In this document: positions 1 through 5,078 of the stretch, piece after piece | Position numbering within the stretch: the stretch's first letter is position 1 | Layout of the letters: each line of letters begins with the position of its first letter | Source: Bdellovibrionales bacterium | Lineage (GTDB): Bacteria; Bdellovibrionota; UBA2361; JAGRAS01 | Direction: 5' to 3' | DNA length: 5,795 nt | Assembly (NCBI GenBank): GCA_020434465.1 | Contig: JAGRAS010000120.1 | Coordinates: 1-5,795, forward strand | Made by a program: the position numbers and the translations under genes | The notes under the pieces: model-generated | Databases searched by the model: none | What the model saw: only the letters and a program-made list of their open reading frames with translations | Told to the model about the DNA's origin: nothing

Positions 1-923
1 TGATAAATATTTTGGGGATTTAATTTGGATGCTGATTTTAAATGTTCCATGGCTTGATAGCCAATAACTAAAGGGCCGTGATTCCAGACTTTTGAACCAG
101 TTATCTGCTCATATTTTTTAACTATTTCTTCACTGTTTGCATCAGGGATCCAAAGGCCGCAGCCATTTGTTACATTATTAGACTTTAAAGTCTCTTTATC
201 AGTTACTAAAAGTTCGTTAGTTATCAATGGAATGTTTATTTTTAGCTCTTTCATTTGTTTTAAACCCAGGTAGAGAGCGTCAGGTAAGATAGGTAGAAAG
301 AGCAGGGCGTCAGCTTTGGAGTTTTTTAATTTAAGCAAGGTTGGTCTGAAATCATTTTCTCCCATCTGGAAAAATTCATTAAGAACAATAGAAAGATTGA
401 GTTCTTTTGCGCGAGATAAAAACCCTTCTCGATTTATATTATTATAAGCACTTTCTTGCCCAATTATTGCAATTTTTTTTGCTCCAATTTTGTTAGCTAG
501 ATAATTTGCAAGTGTTTCGCCACCAATAAATGTATCTAGGCCAGCACTAAAAGCATATTCTCCCATTTCTTCAACTAGGTAATTGCTGTCCCACGCAATT
601 AACATTGGAATTTTTTTACTATTAAAAATTGGAGCTAAAACTTCTGCGTCGTCTATTGCAAATACAATCCCAACATCTATTTTATCAATTTCGATAAGTT
701 TTTTTGCTGTGCTAACAGCGCCTCTGCCATTTAGAGTGCCAATGTCTTCAATTATAATTTCAAAATTTTCATCACTAGCAATTTCAACTCCTTTTGCAAG
801 AGGCTCTCCATATACTGCATAGCCGCCTGTTAAGGATGATAGAACGCCAACTTTAATTTTTTCTGCAAAGGATTCGAGTGGGACAAAAACCAGAATCAAA
901 ATAAATAAAATCTTTCTTGTCAT
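1..923 (-). CDS. Periplasmic substrate-binding protein, branched-chain amino acid (LIV) ABC-transporter type; 3' end missing
   Basis: I read 307 codons without a stop from the ATG at 923-921 to the left edge; the family usually has about 370-400 residues, so the C-terminus is outside the window. Residues 1-20 form a signal peptide (MTRKILF, a hydrophobic core, then ESFA before EK). The mature start, IKVGVLSSLTGGYAVYGEPL, is the typical opening of Peripla_BP_6 proteins (gain of a small ligand between two lobes, then delivery to an ABC permease). Later family-like segments are AVSTAKKLI (about 69-77), the lobe-crossing KKIPMLIAW (about 103-111) and the second-lobe core GAKKIAIIGQ (about 147-156). 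The ligand cannot be named; such proteins bind amino acids, amides, urea or aromatic acids. No permease or ATPase gene is visible. The start has no clear Shine-Dalgarno sequence. It lies 66 bases downstream of the FadL-like gene and may be co-transcribed with it. Confidence 0.88.
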   Translation of the reverse strand, partial: MTRKILFILILVFVPLESFAEKIKVGVLSSLTGGYAVYGEPLAKGVEIASDENFEIIIEDIGTLNGRGAVSTAKKLIEIDKIDVGIVFAIDDAEVLAPIFNSKKIPMLIAWDSNYLVEEMGEYAFSAGLDTFIGGETLANYLANKIGAKKIAIIGQESAYNNINREGFLSRAKELNLSIVLNEFFQMGENDFRPTLLKLKNSKADALLFLPILPDALYLGLKQMKELKINIPLITNELLVTDKETLKSNNVTNGCGLWIPDANSEEIVKKYEQITGSKVWNHGPLVIGYQAMEHLKSASKLNPQNIY

Positions 924-942
924 AAGCAAACAACAAACAACA

Positions 943-958
943 CTCAGCAAACTCTGAG
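943..958 (-). other. Short inverted repeat in the gap between the FadL-like and binding-protein genes
   Basis: CTCAG (943-947) and CTGAG (954-958) are complementary around a 6-base loop. On the minus strand the hairpin is followed by a T/G-rich run (TTGTTTGTTGTTTG) just before the binding-protein ATG. It could be a weak attenuator between the two genes or chance. The stem is only 5 bp and there is no pure T-tract, so I do not call it a terminator. Confidence 0.25.
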
Positions 959-989
959 GCTAAAGTCCTGTGAGTGCAAAATTTAAGAT

Positions 990-2330
990 CTAACCAAGAT
1001 TCCAGACAATATTTGCTGAAACAATATTAACCTCAGCGTCCCAATCGCCAACAAATATGTCGCCAGTTGAGCCAGCTGTGGAAGAGCTGCCGTCTTTAAC
1101 AAAGATATGAGCGTAGCTTAAGTTTGCAGATAAATCTTCAGTTAATTTATAACCAAGACCCATTGCTAGCCAATTTCTATCATTCCCAGGAATTCTTGGG
1201 GTTCTATGAGCGTCATCTGGAATTGGAGATTCATCAAAACTCCAACCTGCTCTAAGAACTAAGTCATCAGTTGCTTGATAGAGAGCGCCTAAAGCAAATC
1301 GCCAAGTATTTTCCCAATTTTCTTCTGTTACGCTATCAGCTTGACCACTTGCAAATTTAACTCTTAGCTCGTCAAATCTTGACCAGCGCGTCCACTCTGT
1401 TTCAGCTAAAATAGCAAAATCATCTGTTAGCCAATGTCTCCATCCAGCAGAAATAGCTTCTGGCAAAGTTACGCCTGCTGTTACATTTGTATCAGTAAAA
1501 GAACCTGTTGAAGTTAATGCTAAAGCATTTGTTGGAACAGTAAATTTAGCATCACCTTTTAAATCCGCACTTGCTTTACTTCTCCATGAAACACCAAGGC
1601 TATTTTTGTTGTTATCTCCGTAGCGATAATTACCGCCTAAAGTAAAGCCAGTTGCCCAATCGTCTCCTTCAACTCTGGCGTGCCCATCAGCAGCTTGAGG
1701 TAAAAGCCCCAATGAACTTGCAGTTGGTAAGCCAAGTGTAGAAGCACCAACTGAACCAAAATCAACTGCATTTGTTAGAGTAGCATCTATATACATAACT
1801 CTAAGACCAGCACCGACAGAGAAATTATCTGTTAGTTCATAAGCTAAGGCAGGGTTTAGGTTAACAACAGTTAATTCAGATTTTAAAGCTTGGTATCTAC
1901 CAACCCAGCCAGCATCGTGATTTGTTTCTAATCCAAAAGGAGAGTTAATTCCAAAACCAAAAGTTAATTTTTCATTGATCGGATGGATTGCATAAATATT
2001 TGGAATAAAAAATGTTCCTCCTGCATCTCCTCCGTTTGATCCAGCGACTGCAGATCCCCCAAGAGCAGGAACTAAGCTTGAGCCAGTATTTGTAAAGTCT
2101 GCTGAGGTTGAAACAACATGGCCACTGAAAGAAAATTGAGTACCTTCAATTGCAGACATTGCTGCTGGGTTATAAAAAATACTGCTGCCATCTCCAAAAC
2201 CAGCAGTAGCTCCAGCAAAAGCTGATCCAACTCCCTCTGCACTTTGTTCTTGAAGAGCAAAGCCTCCGGCATAAACAATTTGCGATCCAATAAAAACAGA
2301 AACAAACAGTGCGCTTATGAATTTTAGCAT
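990..2330 (-). CDS. FadL/OMPP1/TodX-family outer-membrane channel for hydrophobic compounds
   Basis: The 446-residue product is the normal length for this family. These are 14-stranded outer-membrane barrels that carry long-chain fatty acids or other hydrophobic molecules across the lipopolysaccharide barrier. Residues 1-21 are a signal peptide with cleavage after VYA. The mature N-terminus, GGFALQEQSAEGVGSAFAG, followed by a D-x-S-x-IFYNPAAM block with the conserved NPA at 54-56, is the N-terminal hatch signature of FadL proteins. The rest alternates in barrel fashion, including FGFGINSPFGLETNH (about 123-137), which resembles the usual family segment. The last strand ends in IVWNLG, not in the terminal aromatic residue common in outer-membrane barrels. 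The start is supported by a strong Shine-Dalgarno sequence 8 bases upstream. The gene ends with TAG. It is divergent from the SGNH hydrolase and upstream of the binding-protein gene. The substrate is not deducible. Confidence 0.93.
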   Translation of the reverse strand: MLKFISALFVSVFIGSQIVYAGGFALQEQSAEGVGSAFAGATAGFGDGSSIFYNPAAMSAIEGTQFSFSGHVVSTSADFTNTGSSLVPALGGSAVAGSNGGDAGGTFFIPNIYAIHPINEKLTFGFGINSPFGLETNHDAGWVGRYQALKSELTVVNLNPALAYELTDNFSVGAGLRVMYIDATLTNAVDFGSVGASTLGLPTASSLGLLPQAADGHARVEGDDWATGFTLGGNYRYGDNNKNSLGVSWRSKASADLKGDAKFTVPTNALALTSTGSFTDTNVTAGVTLPEAISAGWRHWLTDDFAILAETEWTRWSRFDELRVKFASGQADSVTEENWENTWRFALGALYQATDDLVLRAGWSFDESPIPDDAHRTPRIPGNDRNWLAMGLGYKLTEDLSANLSYAHIFVKDGSSSTAGSTGDIFVGDWDAEVNIVSANIVWNLG

Positions 2331-2338
2331 ATCGACAA

Positions 2339-2346
2339 TCCTCCGG
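2339..2346 (-). promoter_or_regulatory. Ribosome binding site of the FadL-like gene
   Basis: The minus strand reads CCGGAGGA, followed by an 8-base spacer and the ATG at 2330-2328. This is a near-ideal Shine-Dalgarno sequence and fixes the start of the gene. Confidence 0.8.
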
Positions 2347-2395
2347 ATATGAATGTAGAAATCCTAATAAAAAGCTGCTTAGATTCCAATTTAAA

Positions 2396-2426
2396 TTTAT
2401 AAAACAATGTTTTGTAGTAATGTAAA
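2396..2426 (-). promoter_or_regulatory. Possible promoter for the FadL-like gene (weak)
   Basis: On the minus strand TTTACA (2426-2421) could be a -35 box and TATAAA (2401-2396) a -10 box, but the 19-base spacer is longer than ideal. The region is AT-rich, so such matches are expected often. A small inverted repeat, AAAAC/GTTTT with a 3-base loop, lies between the boxes (2401-2413). Confidence 0.25.
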
Positions 2427-2460
2427 AAATTATTCCATTGTCAGCTTTTACATAAAAAAT

Positions 2461-2490
2461 TTGCTAATTCTTTTTGAAACTCGTTATAAC
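2461..2490 (+). promoter_or_regulatory. Candidate promoter for the SGNH hydrolase-DUF4397 operon
   Basis: TTGCTA (2461-2466) matches 4 of 6 bases of a sigma-70 -35 box. TATAAC (2485-2490) matches 5 of 6 bases of the -10 box, with an 18-base spacer. It would leave a leader of roughly 90 bases before the start at 2585. An alternative -35, TTGAAA (2474-2479), has no good -10 at the proper distance. Confidence 0.35.
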
Positions 2491-2521
2491 TCATTCCACT
2501 ATTTATATGCCTCTTATTAAT

Positions 2522-2536
2522 TTTGCCGGAGGCAAA
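2522..2536 (+). other. GC hairpin in the leader of the SGNH hydrolase gene
   Basis: TTTGCC (2522-2527) and GGCAAA (2531-2536) form a perfect 6-bp stem around the loop GGA, in an otherwise very AT-rich leader 48 bases before the chosen start. It could be an operator half-site pair or an RNA hairpin. There is no T-tract after it, so it is not a standard terminator. Confidence 0.35.
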
Positions 2537-2574
2537 TAGCCTGTGAGTTTGTTTTAAATTTTAAACGCAATGTT

Positions 2575-2580
2575 GGGAGA
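2575..2580 (+). promoter_or_regulatory. Ribosome binding site that decides the start of the SGNH hydrolase
   Basis: GGGAGA lies 4 bases upstream of the ATG at 2585 (5 bases if GGAG is taken as the core). It sits inside the five-codon extension (MLGEE) that would result from the ATG at 2570. That earlier ATG has only AT-rich sequence before it. The position of this site and the signal peptide favour 2585. Confidence 0.6.
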
Positions 2581-2584
2581 AGAA

Positions 2585-3370
2585 ATGCAAAAAGGAATTT
2601 TACTTTTCTTTAGCGTCCTTCAAGTTTGTCTGTTTAGTGAGTTAGTAATTGCTCAAGACTTTTTGGAAGATGTAAATGGCGATGGCATAGTTTCACATGT
2701 CGCTATTGGGGATAGTCTTACCTATGGTGTGGGTGATGGTACAAGCATTGGAGATTTTGTTGAAGAGGTGCCATTAACAGACGGAAGATCTGGTTATACA
2801 AGTCGTGTTGAATCATTAACAGGAATAGATATTCAGAATAGAGGTATTCCTGGAGAAAGGTTGATAACTGAAGGTGTATATAGTGCTCCTGGTTTAATTA
2901 ACTCTTCTTCTGTAGATGGTGTATTTATAATGTATGGAACTAATGACGCGATTTTTCAAGAAGATAGAAGTGACTACAGACGATCACTACAAAGAGTAAT
3001 TAATGTTGCTAAAGCAAATGGAAAGAGGATTTTATTAATTACTCTTCCGCCTCCATGCTGTAATCACGAAGGAGTAGATCTTTTTACCAACTCATATAAT
3101 TCCGCAATTCAAACTTTAAGCTCTGCAAATGAAGTACCAATTGCAGATGTTGCCGGGGCATGGGCAACAACATGTAATAATCGTGGTGAGTGTGAGTTAT
3201 ATAATTTGCCTGAGGGCTTACACCCAAATGAAAGTGGATACGATGTGCTATCTCAAATGGTTGTTGGTGCAATGTATGGTGTAAATCTTTTGGCAGAAGG
3301 GGGAGCTGCTGAACTAGAAGCAATGCTTGAGCTTCCTGAAGGAACAATTATTGTAAAGGCGGCAGGATGA
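2585..3370 (+). CDS. Secreted SGNH/GDSL-family hydrolase (esterase/lipase-like)
   Basis: I choose the ATG at 2585 (261 residues) over 2570. From there the protein begins MQKGILLFF with a normal signal peptide cleaved after VIA (residue 23), whereas the longer form puts two glutamates in front. SGNH blocks in order: block I GDSL at 42-45 with nucleophile Ser44; block II Asn-Arg-Gly with Gly87; block III GTND with Asn120; block V His213 in HPNESGY. The residue three before the histidine, usually Asp, is Glu210. Family members hydrolyse esters, thioesters or sugar acetyl groups; the substrate here is unknown. Two cysteines (197, 203) plus the Cys-Cys pair at 158-159 suggest disulfides, fitting a periplasmic or exported protein. 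A DVNGDG segment at 29-34 resembles a calcium-binding loop. The stop overlaps the start of the next gene by four bases (ATGA), so translation is probably coupled. Confidence 0.9.
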   Translation: MQKGILLFFSVLQVCLFSELVIAQDFLEDVNGDGIVSHVAIGDSLTYGVGDGTSIGDFVEEVPLTDGRSGYTSRVESLTGIDIQNRGIPGERLITEGVYSAPGLINSSSVDGVFIMYGTNDAIFQEDRSDYRRSLQRVINVAKANGKRILLITLPPPCCNHEGVDLFTNSYNSAIQTLSSANEVPIADVAGAWATTCNNRGECELYNLPEGLHPNESGYDVLSQMVVGAMYGVNLLAEGGAAELEAMLELPEGTIIVKAAG

Positions 3371-4029
3371 AATTTATAAAATTATTTACTTTAGCAATCT
3401 CATTGGTTTCTTTATTCGCATGTGGCGGCGGTGGTGGGGGAGGCTCTTCCACTCAAGGCGTAAGAATCCTTCATGGTGCAATTGAGTTAAGCCAAATTGA
3501 TGCAATTTCTTCTTTAAGTGAGACCGGTGAAGCTTTTACGACTGCAAATTTTGGAGATTCTAGTTCATATCAAGCGGTTCCATTTGAGGAACAAAGCTTT
3601 AGAATTGTAACTCATAATAATAGTGGAGATACAATTTCTAGCGTGAGCGGAACTATAGAAAACAGACATACAATTATGCTTTACGGCACAGAGGGAACTA
3701 CTGGCAATAAGATTGCATTTTTTAATGATGAACCAGGAGATTTTGTTAGTGGGTCTGCAAAAGTTAGGCTTTTAAATGGTGTGGCTGCAGCTGCTGCATT
3801 AGATATCTTAATTGACGGCTCTTCGATAAGCAGTGGGGTTTCATTTGGATCGGCATCAGAATATTTAGATGTTAGTGCAGGAGTACATACTCTTTTAGTT
3901 AGAAGATCAGCAGATCATGCAACTGTATTTTCAGGAAGTCTAACTTTTGAGGAATCTAGGGCATATACTATGTTTACAGGTGGTGAAGCAGGATATTTTG
4001 CTTTTGGCCGTTTTCTTGTTGATCAGTAA
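3367..4029 (+). CDS. Lipoprotein with DUF4397-type repeats
   Basis: The 220-residue product has a lipoprotein signal peptide ending in the lipobox LFAC, with Cys19 as the lipidated residue, followed by seven glycines and two serines as a flexible linker. The remainder consists of two similar halves. Residues 32-110 start VRILHGA and residues 133-210 start VRLLNGV; each continues with a (N/S)FG(D/S)xSxY segment (NFGDSSSY, SFGSASEY), a strand ending RIVTHN or LLVRRS, a turn, then FSGSLTFEES or the equivalent, and a last strand before Gly-rich TEG/GGE. The second half is a good match to DUF4397, a beta-sandwich domain of surface or periplasmic proteins with no known reaction. The absence of Asp right after Cys19 suggests outer-membrane sorting by the Lol rule of enteric bacteria. 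A Shine-Dalgarno AAGG (3356-3359) and the ATGA overlap support the start. Its partner is likely the SGNH hydrolase. Confidence 0.85.
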   Translation: MKFIKLFTLAISLVSLFACGGGGGGGSSTQGVRILHGAIELSQIDAISSLSETGEAFTTANFGDSSSYQAVPFEEQSFRIVTHNNSGDTISSVSGTIENRHTIMLYGTEGTTGNKIAFFNDEPGDFVSGSAKVRLLNGVAAAAALDILIDGSSISSGVSFGSASEYLDVSAGVHTLLVRRSADHATVFSGSLTFEESRAYTMFTGGEAGYFAFGRFLVDQ

Positions 4030-4041
4030 TTATTGAGAACT

Positions 4042-4081
4042 TAGTTTAAAGTTTTTTTATTTGAAAAATAAAATTAAACTA
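4042..4081 (+). terminator. Long AT-rich hairpin after the DUF4397 gene, candidate terminator
   Basis: TAGTTTAA (4042-4049) pairs perfectly with TTAAACTA (4074-4081). Inside it TTTTATTT (4055-4062) pairs with AAATAAAA (4066-4073) around a GAA loop, leaving a 5-base bulge (4050-4054). This gives 16 bp in total, starting 12 bases after the stop codon. The position between convergent genes fits a terminator. The stem is almost all A/T and no U-tract follows it on the plus strand, so its efficiency is doubtful. Confidence 0.4.
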
Positions 4082-4233
4082 TAGCTCTAGCAATTAAAAC
4101 TTAATGCCAGGACTTTTTTCGTAAAACTCTCTTCAGTGACAGCCAGTAACAATATCCCTCTTGGTCTGATGCCTTTGAGCTAACAAGAGTTATTAGCTAT
4201 GACGATGGGACGATAATTTATAGCTAAATATTT
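4082..4233. other. Convergent intergenic stretch with inverted and direct repeats, no gene
   Basis: No frame here gives a credible protein. Two inverted repeats are visible. CTCTTG (4158-4163) pairs with CAAGAG (4184-4189). TTAGCTAT (4193-4200) pairs with ATAGCTAA (4220-4227) around a 19-base loop that contains the direct repeat GACGAT (4201-4206 and 4209-4214). A further AGCTAA lies at 4178-4183. The second inverted repeat begins 6 bases beyond the ORF6N stop, so it would be at the 3' end of that transcript. It lacks a T-tract. Confidence 0.5.
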
Positions 4234-4746
4234 CTAATCTTTATTTCTACCAAATCCAATTTTTCTTTTTATTGGAATTTTTGAAGGATTCATAATCTCT
4301 CTTATTGCTTCGAAAACAACTTTGAACTGCGAGTCATATTTTTTCTCTAGATCATTTACTTGTCTAGCAAGTTCCTCATTAGATGAGATCATTTTTCTTA
4401 ATCGAACAAAAGCTCGCATTATTTCAATATTTACTAGAACAGCTTTCTTACTTCTCAACACGCTCGAAAGCATGGCAATCCCTTGTTCCGTGAAGGCATA
4501 TGGTTTTGTTCGTCTCCCTCCTTGGCTCTTTGAGATCACAAATTGTGATCTCAAAGCTCCAACTTCCTGATTTGACAGCTGAAACATGAAATCTTCAGGA
4601 AATCTGTCAGTATTTCTCTTCACTGCTTGGACAAGAGATCTTGTATCAACCTCATAGAGTTGAGATAGATCTTCATCCAACATTACCTTTTGATCTCGGA
4701 TGTTATAGATAAAGTTATCTATTTGTTTAAGTATTTTTGAAGTCAT
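4234..4746 (-). CDS. ORF6N-domain protein (phage antirepressor-like DNA-binding protein)
   Basis: The 170-residue product matches the ORF6N family along its length. The N-terminal block, [20 protein letters not shown], is at 16-35, followed by [18 protein letters not shown] (41-58), [20 protein letters not shown] (76-95) and [15 protein letters not shown] (105-119). A predicted coiled coil follows (about 120-142, [19 protein letters not shown]), then a basic tail ending KRKIGF. ORF6N is related to KilA-N and occurs in phage antirepressors and as stand-alone genes in many bacterial chromosomes; the cellular role is generally unknown. It probably binds DNA. No integrase or other phage gene is in view, so this is an orphan, possibly a remnant of transfer. 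An AGGTAAG Shine-Dalgarno (minus strand, 4757-4751) supports the start. The stop is TAG. The coding region contains a 29-bp perfect palindrome at 4528-4556. Confidence 0.9.
   Translation of the reverse strand: MTSKILKQIDNFIYNIRDQKVMLDEDLSQLYEVDTRSLVQAVKRNTDRFPEDFMFQLSNQEVGALRSQFVISKSQGGRRTKPYAFTEQGIAMLSSVLRSKKAVLVNIEIMRAFVRLRKMISSNEELARQVNDLEKKYDSQFKVVFEAIREIMNPSKIPIKRKIGFGRNKD
4528..4556. repeat. Perfect 29-bp palindrome inside the ORF6N gene
   Basis: The 14-base arms CTTTGAGATCACAA (4528-4541) and TTGTGATCTCAAAG (4543-4556) are exact reverse complements around a single central A at 4542. On the coding strand it encodes LRSQFVISK, roughly residues 65-73 of the ORF6N protein. It is the longest perfect inverted repeat I found in the window. 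It may be an operator or a strong RNA hairpin, or a by-product of protein sequence and codon choice. Confidence 0.85.
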
Positions 4747-4902
4747 AAAACTTACCTATTACTTTTTTATTCGAGATTTTTAATGATAAATTGCTTTTTT
4801 AGTTTAGAAGAGGAATTACCTCTACATTCTAGAAAGGTTGGATTAATCAGTCTTGGACGTAGTCCAAGTCGAGCGGTAGGGAATAAATATACACCTCGCA
4901 TA

Positions 4903-4930
4903 AAAACGAACTACAAATACAGTTCTTTTT
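4903..4930 (+). terminator. Possible terminator-like hairpin
   Basis: AAAA-C-GAACT pairs with AGTTC-T-TTTT around an 8-base loop, with one C/T mismatch. The right arm ends in a run of five T on the plus strand and the left arm gives A-run symmetry, as in bidirectional terminators. No gene is known to end here on the plus strand, and the stem has only two G/C pairs. Confidence 0.25.
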
Positions 4931-4987
4931 GTCTATTATACGCCTGGTACATACTCAACAAAGTATGGTTTTGTCGGTTCAGATCTA

Positions 4988-5078
4988 AGCTCTTTGGGTA
5001 AATAGGATTTATCTCAGATCCGCCAAAGCTAAATCCGTCCACCTTCGCCAAGGCTACGGGGGACAAGTATCGGATTTA
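4988..5078. repeat. Compound inverted/direct repeat element (REP- or MITE-like)
   Basis: Two adjoining hairpins are visible. First: CTTTGG (4992-4997) pairs with CCAAAG (5023-5028), enclosing GGAT/ATCC (5005-5008 and 5018-5021). Second: TAAATCCG (5030-5037) pairs with CGGATTTA (5071-5078), enclosing GTCCACC/GGGGGAC (5037-5043 and 5058-5064, one mismatch; the shared G at 5037 can pair with only one partner). GGATTTA occurs at 5005-5011 and 5072-5078, and either copy can pair with TAAATCC at 5030-5036, so two mutually exclusive folds exist. CGCCAAAGCTA (5021-5031) and CGCCAAGGCTA (5046-5056) are direct repeats differing at one base. The segment is richer in G and C than its surroundings. Confidence 0.6.

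Noticed and set aside
583..822. Open reading frame of 79 codons on the plus strand
   Set aside because: It is antisense to the binding-protein gene, whose frame is clearly coding with family motifs; the plus-strand product has no recognisable feature.
2072..2305. Open reading frame of 77 codons on the minus strand
   Set aside because: It overlaps the FadL-like gene in another frame, across its conserved N-terminal region.
966..2548. 9-base repeat CCTGTGAGT at about 966-974 and 2540-2548
   Set aside because: Too short for significance in this length of sequence, with no further similarity around it.
3084..3347. Open reading frame of 87 codons on the minus strand
   Set aside because: Antisense to the SGNH hydrolase block V region; low-complexity Leu/His/Gln composition typical of a shadow frame.
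4535..4550. CRP-like site suggested by GTGA/TCAC halves in the ORF6N palindrome
   Set aside because: The halves are in the opposite order (TCACA then TGTGA, 3-base centre) from a CRP site (TGTGA, 6 bases, TCACA).
4322..4570. Open reading frame of 82 codons on the plus strand
   Set aside because: Antisense to the ORF6N gene, which has full-length family similarity.
4783..5001. Open reading frame of 72 codons on the plus strand
   Set aside because: No domain, no convincing Shine-Dalgarno sequence, and it runs through several hairpins; its composition looks like translated non-coding DNA.
4965..5078. tRNA-like sequence suggested by GGTTCAGATC and nearby stems
   Set aside because: No acceptor/anticodon/T-arm arrangement of the right spacing can be built around it on either strand.
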